Positions 26,859-35,424 of a stretch of DNA of 55,229 nt are shown here, in pieces (the stretch's first letter is position 1; the number at the start of each line of letters is the position of its first letter). Position numbers and translations under genes: made by a program. A model generated the notes under the pieces. That model was not told the DNA's origin. It ran no database searches and was given only the letters and a program-made list of their open reading frames with translations. Source of the stretch: Levilactobacillus fujinensis (GTDB lineage: Bacteria > Bacillota > Bacilli > Lactobacillales > Lactobacillaceae); contig NZ_RHNX01000021.1 of the NCBI RefSeq assembly GCF_003946335.1, forward strand, positions 1-55,229, written 5' to 3'.

Positions 26859-28748
26859 TTAACCGAAAGCATTGTAGACGGATGAACTGGTAGAGCTGGT
26901 TTGGGTGCTGTCACCACCACCCAAACTGCCAGTCTCTCCACCACTCTCATTACCGCTTTCATTACTGCTTTCATCACTACTACTGCCGCTATTACTACTA
27001 CTGCTGCTATCACTGGTATCAGGACCGCTGTTATCCGTGCCAATGGCGTCCGGCGTATTCTCGAGTAACCAGGTAATCGTTCCCGTGTACTGCGTGGACG
27101 TACTTCCGGAATAAATGCTTGGTAACGCATCAAGATACATGCCATTAGCTGGACTGGTCAGACTTTGATTGGTCGTTGACCAACCTTTAGCAGTATTGAG
27201 CGGATAAGTGATACTCCGATCACGCTGCCCTGCCGCAACTAATACGGCACTCGACATGGACTGCTTATTGCCATCGCTGTCGACGTAGACCATGTGACCG
27301 TTCAGCGTCCGACCATCATTAGACGTCAGCTCGCTGGCTTGTGCCGTGACGTACCACGGCGTGCCAGAAGCCTGCGTATCAGTGATGGAAACATCCGGTG
27401 TCGTTGTCGGCGCGAACAAGGTTTCTTTAGATGGTACGGCTACTGAGCCGAAGTCCATGAGTGAGCTGATACTGCTAAATCTAAGTTCACCAGTCGTCCG
27501 TGTAAGAGTAATATTAGAAGTTCCATCCGTTGTGACACCATCTGAGTTAGTTGCACCCATCTTCACAATTAAAGAATCACCATTCGCTAAAGCAGCAATT
27601 TTGGCACCCAACCCGGTTTGGTCAGACTTCAATGTAACATCACTCAAATTATAATGGGTATCCAAATAAGAAACGGACACACCCGCCTGTTTAGCAATCC
27701 AACTTAAAATTTCACTATCAGATTCACCTTTTAAGTCTTCACTCGTATTGGGATCAATATCGAGGTTAGCCTCATCTGGAGAAATATCTAAAGTCTTTAC
27801 ATAGTTAGCCGAAACAGAAACTTTGTCTCCCATATCATCATACTCAGTAACCATAGCAGCAGTCCTTCCAGTACTTGCATCTGCCATGTTCGCAAGGTAA
27901 TCACTAAGATTAAACGTAAATGTACCATCTGGGTCTATTACACCATAATAAGTATTATCATTACCATCTTTGCTTAGTGACAGCTCTGTCTTCAATCCTG
28001 GCTGACCGGCACCGCCAGTAATAGTCTTATCTGAACCTCTAAGTTGCTTAACATTACCGCCTTGGGTAGCTTTATAAGTTCCATTTAAATAGAAAACAGG
28101 GTCAAACGTGGTACCGCCCCAAGCTGCTTCAAGAGCAGAATCCACATCAACTCTCGCGTATATTAGATAATCAGTAGTAGACGTATTACTATATGTCACT
28201 GCAAAACCAAAGTTTAACGGCAGTGAATTGCGGAGATCAGATAAATCAACATCCATCTCGTAATAGTTCGATGACACCGTCAAACTCGAAGTAGACGTGG
28301 TACTGCCAAGCAAATTTGTCCCTTCGGCAACTTTTCTCGCTGGATTTACATTTGAAGCCATAACTACCGGCTTAATACTAGTAATTTTGGTACTTCCATA
28401 ACTTGGAACCCCAAAAGAACCACTCAGCAGAATATAGATCTTGGTCGTTTTATCTGTAATTCGACCATTGCTGGAACGACCATTGGCCGCAATTGGTGCC
28501 TGTAGCTTCGGTCTTGTAGAAATCGTCCAAGCAGGGGAAGTTTGCCCTGTCGTAGACCCAATAGAGGTTTGCCCAATATACATGGGAGCATTATCCGTTC
28601 GCGCCTCATAATAAGCGGATTGCGTACTTAATGGCCCAACGCCAGCTGGCAACGATGCTGCTTCCACTGATTTTTCACCAATCAAACCAACGCCCAGCAC
28701 CACGGCAAGCAATAAGCCAAGTTGTCGCATGAATTTACGTAGCTTCAT
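26859..28748 (-). CDS. Large WxL-domain cell-surface protein with Ser/Gly-rich tail
   Basis: A secreted 629-residue protein with a signal peptide (about 1-31, ending VEAAS). The first 230 or so residues look like a beta-rich extracellular domain; a second region (about 330-410) has acidic repeats. The WxL domain (about 425-570), which binds peptidoglycan non-covalently, shows LMDFGSVAVPSKE and the two Trp motifs in TPWYVTAQAS and TITWLLENTPDAIG. Unusually, the WxL domain is not terminal: about 60 residues of Ser/Asn/Gly/Glu low-complexity sequence follow, ending SSVYNAFG. It is the last gene of the WxL cluster. Confidence 0.88.
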   Translation of the reverse strand: MKLRKFMRQLGLLLAVVLGVGLIGEKSVEAASLPAGVGPLSTQSAYYEARTDNAPMYIGQTSIGSTTGQTSPAWTISTRPKLQAPIAANGRSSNGRITDKTTKIYILLSGSFGVPSYGSTKITSIKPVVMASNVNPARKVAEGTNLLGSTTSTSSLTVSSNYYEMDVDLSDLRNSLPLNFGFAVTYSNTSTTDYLIYARVDVDSALEAAWGGTTFDPVFYLNGTYKATQGGNVKQLRGSDKTITGGAGQPGLKTELSLSKDGNDNTYYGVIDPDGTFTFNLSDYLANMADASTGRTAAMVTEYDDMGDKVSVSANYVKTLDISPDEANLDIDPNTSEDLKGESDSEILSWIAKQAGVSVSYLDTHYNLSDVTLKSDQTGLGAKIAALANGDSLIVKMGATNSDGVTTDGTSNITLTRTTGELRFSSISSLMDFGSVAVPSKETLFAPTTTPDVSITDTQASGTPWYVTAQASELTSNDGRTLNGHMVYVDSDGNKQSMSSAVLVAAGQRDRSITYPLNTAKGWSTTNQSLTSPANGMYLDALPSIYSGSTSTQYTGTITWLLENTPDAIGTDNSGPDTSDSSSSSNSGSSSDESSNESGNESGGETGSLGGGDSTQTSSTSSSVYNAFG

Positions 28749-28754
28749 CTCGAC

Positions 28755-29249
28755 TCACTCCCTCTCCCTTAGCAGGCGTGCTTGGTGATATACGACCAAT
28801 CCTAAGATCAAGACCATCAACAGTAGAATCCCTACTAAATCTGCTAAAATACTTTGAACTTCACCCGTTTGGGGCAACCGACCAGCTGCCAACGCTGCCA
28901 TAGTCGATTTGACTGCCGCAACGCCGGAACCACCCTTCCTTGGTGACGCCGTGCTTGTACTTACTGGCGTCACCGTGTCAGCGGCACTCCCCGTTTTAGG
29001 CGTTGACGTTTTGGTAACCTTGGTCCCATCCGGAATTGTATCATTGATGGCATCCCCGTCACTACCGTCCTTAACCGTAGGGGTTACCGGAGTCGTTGTA
29101 CTGGTTCTCGAGTTATTTCCTGTAAAAGTAATCCCCACACTGGTCGAACCAGTGTCTGTCGTCTGAGCCTTAGCGAGCGTTGATGTCCCCATGCCTAGTC
29201 CAAGAACCAGTGTGAGCACCAACATTAGCTGCTTAAGTGTCTTGTTCAT
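28755..29249 (-). CDS. LPxTG-anchored small surface protein of the WxL cluster
   Basis: A 164-residue protein with a signal peptide (MNKTLKQLMLVLTLVLGLGM, cleaved near AKAQ), a Thr/Ser/Pro-rich stalk, and a C-terminal sorting signal: LPQTG, a hydrophobic helix and the basic tail RLLRERE. Sortase A would link it to peptidoglycan. Such small LPxTG proteins (CscD-like) are regular members of lactobacillar csc/WxL clusters. The ATG at 29249 is preferred (GGAGAGGGGG upstream); an upstream in-frame start would add 21 residues before the signal peptide. Confidence 0.88.
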   Translation of the reverse strand: MNKTLKQLMLVLTLVLGLGMGTSTLAKAQTTDTGSTSVGITFTGNNSRTSTTTPVTPTVKDGSDGDAINDTIPDGTKVTKTSTPKTGSAADTVTPVSTSTASPRKGGSGVAAVKSTMAALAAGRLPQTGEVQSILADLVGILLLMVLILGLVVYHQARLLRERE

Positions 29250-29283
29250 GAGCAACGCCCCCTCTCCACAACGATTTAACTCG

Positions 29284-30342
29284 TTATTCAGTTTCATCCT
29301 CGTCATCATCACGACGACGGCGACGAATCAAGTAAATAATCAATAGAATCAAAAGAATCAGTAACAACATCCCTAACGCACCTAAAGCGACTAATAACCA
29401 AATACTGATGCCCGACGTTTCAACGGATCCTTTATTAACATTGTTAGCTTGCGTTTGCGTAATCGTAAAGTTCCGGTCAAAAACCCATTTATGATCAGTG
29501 TTCTTGACTACCATATGGAGATGATAACTACCAGCCTTCATCGGCGTCTTCCCATAAAGTAAAGCATAATTGAAAGTCGTGTTAGGTGCCATTTGAACAT
29601 TTTTTAGTTTGGCATGCTTAACAACTGCACCCCCATCACGGTTCGTAATAGTCGTATCCATCTTCAAGTTAGGAATAATAACCGCCGTCGTATTCCGCAA
29701 GTCAGAGATAACCCCACGGTGATAGTCTCCTAGACCAGCAGTAACCTTGCCTAGACTCATCGATGGGCTAGGTACCTTACCCATTGTGTACTTCATACCA
29801 ATGACATAAGAATACTTGTTGGTCATATTATTAGCGCCCTTAACGGTACCAGTGACCTTACTATCAGCACGTTCAAAATACCAACCACCTAAGATGACCC
29901 CATTGAAGTTTGTCTTAGGAATCTTAACAGTGGCCGTCACAACTTTTGAGCCCTTGGCAGGAATCGTAAATGTTTGTTTTCCCTGAATCTTACTAATATC
30001 ACTCATCTTGTAACGTAACGATGAATCGAATGTTTTTCCCGGCTTAACATATTCAATCGCACCACCTGAACTAGTCCAAGCTGTATGAATGGCTGATCTG
30101 ACGGTCACATCTTGATTGCTTACGTTGAATACTTTTACTTTCAGTGTTTCGGTCTGACCAGATTTCATCCGTAAATCATAAAATGTATTTTTTTTATTGA
30201 TTTGATTCTTAGGAATCTGAGCTGAAACGTTGAAACCAATCTCACCAGCTGAAGCAGCGCTCGCAATCAGTGGGACACTACCCCCAACAATCATACCAAC
30301 AACCAATAGAAACATGAGTTGAATCTTCTTAAACCCGCGCAT
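29284..30342 (-). CDS. DUF916/DUF3324 membrane-anchored protein (WxL-interacting)
   Basis: A 352-residue protein with a signal peptide (about 1-30), the DUF916 domain starting GEIGFNVSAQIPKNQINKKN, the DUF3324 domain (about 160-305), a C-terminal helix (SIWLLVALGALGMLLLILLI) and the charged cytoplasmic tail RRRRRDDDEDETE. Proteins of this architecture are known to accompany WxL proteins and to bind both them and peptidoglycan. It is followed after 34 nt by the LPxTG gene and preceded by a small WxL gene, giving the full cluster set. Confidence 0.93.
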   Translation of the reverse strand: MRGFKKIQLMFLLVVGMIVGGSVPLIASAASAGEIGFNVSAQIPKNQINKKNTFYDLRMKSGQTETLKVKVFNVSNQDVTVRSAIHTAWTSSGGAIEYVKPGKTFDSSLRYKMSDISKIQGKQTFTIPAKGSKVVTATVKIPKTNFNGVILGGWYFERADSKVTGTVKGANNMTNKYSYVIGMKYTMGKVPSPSMSLGKVTAGLGDYHRGVISDLRNTTAVIIPNLKMDTTITNRDGGAVVKHAKLKNVQMAPNTTFNYALLYGKTPMKAGSYHLHMVVKNTDHKWVFDRNFTITQTQANNVNKGSVETSGISIWLLVALGALGMLLLILLILLIIYLIRRRRRDDDEDETE

Positions 30343-30416
30343 CCTACACCCCTACTTACCCTAGTTAAGTTATTTGATAAATTCTGTAATACCTTAATGG
30401 TACTACTATGTAAGCG

Positions 30417-30451
30417 AAAAAGGTGCTCATTTTTAAGATATGAACACCTTT
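30417..30451 (-). terminator. Terminator within the WxL cluster
   Basis: Minus strand: AAAGGTG-t-TCAT pairs with ATGA-g-CACCTTTTT. It lies between the small WxL gene and the DUF916 gene, so the first gene is probably made in excess over the rest by partial termination. Confidence 0.82.
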
Positions 30452-30465
30452 GCCGTCTTTAAATA

Positions 30466-31242
30466 TTAAGCACCTGGTGTGTCAGTTAAAGTCCAGTTCA
30501 GGTTGCCCGTGTAAGTCCCGGCCTTAACGTTGGCTGGAATTGAGCCTAATGTAATATTTTCTGGAGCCAGCTGGAAAGCAGTAACTAACATCCCGCTACC
30601 AGCTTGTGCTGAGTAAATCGTGTGGGTTGCTGTGTCGGTACTAATTGTCCCATCACTACCGACAATTCCGGCAGGTAAATTTTGATCGCCTTTGTTGTAC
30701 CCGGTACTTGTATCAGAAACAGCCGAATTCGTAATGGTTGCATTGCTGGCATCCAGCTGCAAGGTAGCACCCTTTAAGACATCTCCGGCCGTATCCTTCA
30801 TTTGGTCAGCAGTTACGTTGACTGTCCAACCTGCGTTAGTCCCACGAGTATCTTGAACTTCAGTAAGAAGATTTGCATTAGTCTTCGTAGTCCCTAAGTC
30901 GGCAGTTGTTACTGTTGGCTTGTTTGAACTCGTCACGGACGTTGCAGACACATGTGAGCCAAAGTCCATGTTAGGAGAAACATATAAGAAGGTTAAATCA
31001 CCTGTCTTAGTAGGATCTGGTGTATCAACACCACCATTGCCGCCATTAGGATCCTTAGTTCCAGGATTGTTAGGGTCAGCAGGGTCAACGTTAGTCCCAT
31101 CTGGCTTAGTAAATGTAATTGTGTTTTCAGTTTGACCAGTTTTACCTGTATCGTCTCCGGTTGCCGCATTGGCAACTACTGGCGCAACGGAACCTAATAA
31201 CAATGCCCCGGCTAATAATAAACTACTTACTGTTTTGTTCAT
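30466..31242 (-). CDS. Small WxL-domain surface protein
   Basis: A 258-residue exported protein with a signal peptide (MNKTVSSLLLAGALLLGSVA, cleaved near ANAAT), a Pro/Asn/Gly-rich linker (TNVDPADPNNPGTKDPNGG), then a WxL domain (about 85-258) with LTFLYVSPNMDFGSH, the first Trp motif AGWTVNVTA and the terminal LNWTLTDTPGA. This is the standard length and order for the family. It is the first gene of the cluster, behind a consensus-like promoter and a 165-nt leader. Confidence 0.93.
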   Translation of the reverse strand: MNKTVSSLLLAGALLLGSVAPVVANAATGDDTGKTGQTENTITFTKPDGTNVDPADPNNPGTKDPNGGNGGVDTPDPTKTGDLTFLYVSPNMDFGSHVSATSVTSSNKPTVTTADLGTTKTNANLLTEVQDTRGTNAGWTVNVTADQMKDTAGDVLKGATLQLDASNATITNSAVSDTSTGYNKGDQNLPAGIVGSDGTISTDTATHTIYSAQAGSGMLVTAFQLAPENITLGSIPANVKAGTYTGNLNWTLTDTPGA

Positions 31243-31419
31243 GATTCATGCACCCCTCTTGTATGATTTCCGTAACAGCTAAACTTTTCAACGATAGTCT
31301 TTACTGTGGCCCTTAACTAATTACCACTCCCATAGTAGTGATGAATTAGTCGTTTGTCTCAGTAGTAAATGCTTAGGTTCGCAATACCCGTTACATTTGC
31401 TTAACTATGTAACAACATC

Positions 31420-31448
31420 ATTATATGGCTAAGCAGTTAACTTGTAAA
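31420..31448 (-). promoter_or_regulatory. Promoter of the WxL cluster
   Basis: On the minus strand TTTACA (31443-31448), a 17-nt spacer and TATAAT (31420-31425). The downstream GTTACA...TGTAAC inverted repeat (about 31390-31413) overlaps the start of transcription and may be an operator. Confidence 0.75.
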
Positions 31449-31496
31449 CCTTTTTCGACCAAAAAATAAAAGTTTTTTTAAAATAAACTTAAAACA

Positions 31497-31527
31497 GTCT
31501 AAAAGCCTTCTAAATCAGCTTTTAGAC
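31497..31527. other. Perfect 10-bp hairpin upstream of the WxL promoter
   Basis: GTCTAAAAGC (31497-31506) and GCTTTTAGAC (31518-31527) flank an 11-nt loop, with another GTCTAAAA at about 31579. It lies some 50 bp upstream of the -35 box and could be an activator site. The remainder of the 1-kb gap to 32251 is AT-rich and shows no gene. Confidence 0.4.
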
Positions 31528-32251
31528 GGATTTTAAGTGTGTTCCACATCGAATATTGGCTATTTTGTACGCCCCACAGTTCAATTATCGTCTAAAAAAC
31601 GAGTTTAATAGTTATTTGTGCCTTAACGCCTGAGGTAATGGCGTTTGTAGCACTTCCAAACCCCGGATTATTATTCACAGTATGTCGTATCTAGCGTACC
31701 CCCTATAAACGACTAAACCGTATTTTTGGCAATTACCAAGTCATTTTTCTATCATACGATAGATTTAAATATTGTTTGACATTGTTCCAACTCCTTACGG
31801 CTCTAGCTTTTATCTCACACTTTATCATTTCTGTTACCCAACACCTGTTTGCCACACCCACCAAATTCTGGCAATCTCACACTCGTTAAAAAAAACGGTC
31901 AATTTTCTATTGCTAGCAATTAATCACTAGTATTTTTTAACCTCACATTCTCAAAATTTAACTATCTTCTTGATAATTATCAATTTTGACCGTTAATTTT
32001 TCTGTCAACTAAGGTCATCAGATTGTAACGGTCATTGCCCACAGAAAACCTATTAGGTCATAATCTTCCCCTCTTAATTAATCCTGTCGTTTACGAGACA
32101 TATCCAAACATCGCCAGCACTGGTGTCGTCCTGCCCGACGTGCCATGAGCCACCATTCAACTCACGTGACTTTCCCCATCACAGTTGGTAAAATCAGGGC
32201 GCTCAACCAATTGTCGTCGTCCATTTTGGTTCTCTATTAGGAGGAAAACTT

Positions 32252-32644
32252 ATGCCGTTAATGCGAGTAGATATGTACCGTGGCCGCAGTAAGGCCGAAA
32301 TCAAGAATATCCTGGATATCGCTTATCAGGTCGCTACCGAAGAACTTCACCTGCTGCCGCGCGACCGCTATCAGATTGTGACGCAACACGATCCAGAAGA
32401 AATGATCATCCTCGACGTGGGCTTGGGTCTCGACCGGACCAAAGACGTCATGGTCTTTAGCCTCACCTCCAGTCCCCGCGAGGAAGCCGATAAGGAGCGC
32501 TTTTACGCCCGACTCGTCAAGGAGCTGGAAGCTCGTGCGAACGTGGCACCCGCGGATGTCATGGTCAACATCACCACCAACACCAAGGCCGATTGGAGTT
32601 TTGGAAATGGTGAAGCACAGTTTATGAATGGAAAGCTAAAGTAA
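32252..32644 (+). CDS. Tautomerase-family protein
   Basis: A 130-residue member of the tautomerase superfamily. Mature members use the N-terminal proline, here Pro2 in MPLMRVDMYRGRS, as general base. The length (two fused beta-alpha-beta units) fits the ~130-residue subgroup common in lactobacilli. Other recognisable parts are VATEELHLLPRDRYQIVTQH and the C-terminal VNITTNTKADWSFGNGEAQF. Ribosome binding site AGGAGG. It is monocistronic; the physiological substrate is unknown. Confidence 0.88.
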   Translation: MPLMRVDMYRGRSKAEIKNILDIAYQVATEELHLLPRDRYQIVTQHDPEEMIILDVGLGLDRTKDVMVFSLTSSPREEADKERFYARLVKELEARANVAPADVMVNITTNTKADWSFGNGEAQFMNGKLK

Positions 32645-32649
32645 GCGTC

Positions 32650-32690
32650 AAAAAAGACTAGTCCTTGAAAAAAATCAGACTAGCCTTTTT
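32650..32690. terminator. Terminator between converging genes
   Basis: AAAAAAGACTAGTC and GACTAGCCTTTTT form a stem with T-runs on both strands, serving the tautomerase gene and possibly the opposing gene. Confidence 0.7.
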
Positions 32691-32740
32691 CATTTACACT
32701 CACCAAAGATTTAGTATTTATGGTGTTAAAAAATAATCGT

Positions 32741-34267
32741 CTATTTTTCTAATAGTTGCTCCACCAACCGTTGTGTCGCTGCCGTTCGTTTCTCCTGTTG
32801 ATCTTGCACGGTTAAATAATAGTGAGCTAGTGCTGACAACGTCACGTCCGCTTCAGCCTGTGGTAGCGCGTATAGCCGGTGAAACTGCGCCGTGACCTGT
32901 TCAAAATCCGTCTTCGATTCCACTAACTGCCGCAACTGCTGTGGCGTCACATGATTCTTTCGTGCCGGCACCCATCCCGCCTGTGGTTGCCGGTCGAGTC
33001 GTTGCTGAAAGGCCCGGGTCACTGCTGCCGGCCACTGTGGTAATGCCTGGCCTTGTGCTAATCGTTCTTTGAGCGTCATCAGGTCCGCGTACACGCTCGC
33101 CGGAACTTGGCGACCTTCCCAACTATTCTGGAGCAGCACTACCGCTTTTTGTCGTTGTGCCGGCGTCAGGTCAAATCCAACTGCCACATTGAACACTTCG
33201 TCGTCCCAGTCGCGTTGGCGTTGGGCAGCAAGGTGGCGACTCACCCGATTCAAGTCCGCCACCAGATACCGGGGCACAATTTGCAACCGTACGGCGGTAA
33301 TCTCGCCACGCTGTGCGAATTCTGTGGCCATCACACCCAGCTGATACGAGTTTATTAATTTTTGGAGACTGCGCGGCATAGTCAATTTTGCCAACTGGGC
33401 CTTGAACGCTGTCAGCGATAAACGCTGAACGATCAGTGCCCCCACCGCCGTTAGATACGCTTGGTAGTCCGCAGACGCCCGCAACTGTTTCTCAGTAGCC
33501 GTTTGGGCTGCGTCCGCCGCGGCCCAGGCGGCTTGCTCATCGTGCTCGGCGACCTGCTGGGCTTGCCGTTTCCGCTGTTGTTGCTGTTCCACTAACGCTG
33601 CCGTTGCTTGGCGGTCAGCAGTCTGTAAGTCCGAGTATGCCGTTAAGTAAGGAGAGAGCTGATTGTCAGGAACCACTGTCGACCGATACTTCAGGTAGCC
33701 GGTCACCGTACTGCGCGTCCCTTTTTGGACCCATCGATGGCGCTGATGCTGCTGCTTGGGCAGGTTGGGCAAGGCTTCCTGGTCCCACATGATCTCCGGA
33801 ACCTGCGGATAGTGGGCGGTCAAATCGTCGTACTGCGCCACCGCATGGATGTTGTCCTCCGTGGTGATGGTCATCAGGTACTGCATCTCGTCGCTCATAA
33901 ACTTCTTGACGCACTCCGAACCAACCACGATTTTATGGCCATCCTGACGCAACACCACGTGATATTCGTAGCGCACCGGCTTGTGGCACAAGGCACAGTG
34001 ACGCCAGTCCGTCCGCTGATTACTGGGATTGATGACATATGGCGACTCTGCTAATAACTTCCACGCGTCACTGCCGGCCACTAGCCAGTCCACTCGCTGG
34101 TCCAATAACGCTTGTCTGGCCGAGCGTGGCAAAAAGTCACTGGTATCCTTGATGGTGGGATGGTCGCGTAACAGCGGCATTAATCGCGTTAAATCGGGTA
34201 GCTTCAGCGCCCGTTGACTAAGCTGAAGAAATCGGTTTTCGGCGGGAGTCAGAATAGTGGTCGGCAT
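32741..34267 (-). CDS. Unknown protein with a CxxC...GSEC zinc-finger-like motif
   Basis: I do not recognise a named family. The 508-residue protein has a helical N-terminal part, then WRHCALCHKPVRYEYHVV followed about ten residues later by KIVVGSECVKKFM (about residues 91-130). This CxxC-x(n)-GxxC arrangement resembles treble-clef zinc fingers found in phage and plasmid proteins. Residues about 215-280 are Gln/Ala/Lys-rich and probably coiled coil. There is no signal peptide or membrane helix. The ATG at 34267 is chosen because AAAGG lies 9 nt upstream. A LexA-box-like sequence (34329-34342) lies about 60 nt upstream, so DNA-damage induction is possible. Confidence 0.72.
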   Translation of the reverse strand: MPTTILTPAENRFLQLSQRALKLPDLTRLMPLLRDHPTIKDTSDFLPRSARQALLDQRVDWLVAGSDAWKLLAESPYVINPSNQRTDWRHCALCHKPVRYEYHVVLRQDGHKIVVGSECVKKFMSDEMQYLMTITTEDNIHAVAQYDDLTAHYPQVPEIMWDQEALPNLPKQQHQRHRWVQKGTRSTVTGYLKYRSTVVPDNQLSPYLTAYSDLQTADRQATAALVEQQQQRKRQAQQVAEHDEQAAWAAADAAQTATEKQLRASADYQAYLTAVGALIVQRLSLTAFKAQLAKLTMPRSLQKLINSYQLGVMATEFAQRGEITAVRLQIVPRYLVADLNRVSRHLAAQRQRDWDDEVFNVAVGFDLTPAQRQKAVVLLQNSWEGRQVPASVYADLMTLKERLAQGQALPQWPAAVTRAFQQRLDRQPQAGWVPARKNHVTPQQLRQLVESKTDFEQVTAQFHRLYALPQAEADVTLSALAHYYLTVQDQQEKRTAATQRLVEQLLEK

Positions 34268-34328
34268 AGGAAACATCCTTTCTGGGAAAAATTCAGTGCT
34301 TTTAGTCTACCATAACTTCGTCGAAAAG

Positions 34329-34342
34329 CGAACATGTGTTTT
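34329..34342. promoter_or_regulatory. LexA-box-like site upstream of the zinc-finger-like protein
   Basis: CGAACATGTGTTTT matches 13 of 14 positions of the Gram-positive LexA consensus CGAACRNRYGTTYC. A second candidate, CAAACGTATGTTTC (34523-34536), also 13 of 14, lies nearer the RelB antitoxin. Apart from these and a TTAAAGAC/GTCTTTAA hairpin near 34444-34467, the gap 34268-34671 holds nothing I can name. Confidence 0.5.
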
Positions 34343-34671
34343 GTACTTCAACTTGAAGAAATTGATTTCTAAAACCATTGGACTAGCCATCTTGATTGGT
34401 AGGAGCCATTATGATGGTCAATATTTAACGGCAAATAAATCCGTTTAAAGACGAATATTATGTCTTTAATTAAGATACACTTTTCCGAAAGAATCACAGC
34501 ATTTAGCATAAGCCACTCTAGACAAACGTATGTTTCGATACTTCTGATCGACTATCCTGTATGCTTAAGTGATACCTATTTTGTTCTTTGAATTGGGCCT
34601 TGCTAGTTTAAAAAACACTATAGTTACTTTGTCTGTTAAACAACGTAAAATACACTTTGGAGGCAACCATT

Positions 34672-34947
34672 ATGCAAAATGAAGACCTGGAACAGATTAC
34701 AATTAATATTCAATCTGACATTAGCGCCCGTGCGCAAAAAGTATTAGAACACGATGGCTTTACACTCTCTGAGTACCTGCAACTCGTATTAACCTCTGTA
34801 GCCAATAACGGCTTACCCGAAGACTTTTTAGAACCCAACTCTGAAGTGACAGCCTCCATCCTAGAAATGGTCGACCATATGGCTAAAAATAAACCACTTT
34901 CCGGTGGGCATACCTCTGAAGAATTTGAACGTGCTTTGAACGAGTGA
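34672..34947 (+). CDS. RelB/DinJ-type antitoxin
   Basis: A 91-residue antitoxin with the RelB/DinJ pattern: ITINIQSDISARAQKVLEHD for a ribbon-helix-helix N-terminus, then FTLSEYLQLVLTSVANNGLP, and an acidic toxin-binding tail. The ATG follows GGAGG by 8 nt. It overlaps a YafQ-like toxin gene by 4 bp (GTGA), but that toxin is frameshifted, so the antitoxin appears to be an orphan. Confidence 0.87.
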   Translation: MQNEDLEQITINIQSDISARAQKVLEHDGFTLSEYLQLVLTSVANNGLPEDFLEPNSEVTASILEMVDHMAKNKPLSGGHTSEEFERALNE

Positions 34948-35304
34948 GTCATGTTCTAAATGCAACAACCCATTTCAAAAAACAGTTTAAGCGGGTTAAA
35001 AATGATTCGCGCTGGTCCCCAATTTTCAACGTTCAAGTCCCTTTTGATTCTCAGCAACGTTCTCCATGGGACTACATTAAACATTGTTTTTTAAGCGGAA
35101 AACCAATTCTTGTCTATTTCTATGTTCATCCACTCCACCTGGCGAAAACAACTCAAAAGGCGATTCGTTTTCGACCAAAATATTAAAATTCAGGTTCTCG
35201 AGCTGCACTTTGATGGTCATAGTGGTGATCATCTACTAGTCTTCTATCATGATAAAGAAATGACAATCTATATCGCAATTGGGACGCACAGTTCCCTATT
35301 CTAA
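34944..35304 (+). pseudogene. YafQ/RelE-like toxin gene, frameshifted
   Basis: The GTG start opens a frame reading HVLNATTHFKKQFKRVKND and SRWSPIFNVQVPFDSQQRSP to about 35186. The family-typical remainder, VLELHFDGHSGDHLLVFYHD and the end AIGTHSSLF with the toxin's terminal histidine motif, is in the next frame (to 35304). The shift lies between about 35150 and 35185. All segments are otherwise well preserved, so inactivation looks recent, unless it is a sequencing error. Confidence 0.82.
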
Positions 35305-35318
35305 TCGCATCAAAAATC

Positions 35319-35415
35319 GAGCCTGGGACAAAACCCCAGACTCTTTTCGTATTTTCAAGTCTATATTGCTGAAACGTGGGATAAAAAACAGCTAATCGCC
35401 CTTTGTCCCACTTTC
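35319..35415 (-). repeat. Repeat with terminator hairpin and GTGGGA inverted ends
   Basis: GAG-c-CTGGG/CCCAG-a-CTC with TTTTC (35319-35347) ends the toxin-antitoxin unit. It is followed by GCTGAAACGTGGGATAAAA and CGCCCTTTGTCCCACTTTC, which form an inverted pair. The whole is an inverted copy of 6419-6491 with related flanks. Confidence 0.6.
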
Positions 35416-35424
35416 AATTTCTAC

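Noticed and set aside
26905-27114. Plus-strand Leu/Ser/Pro-rich frame
   Set aside because: Complement of the Ser/Gly-rich tail of the large WxL gene.
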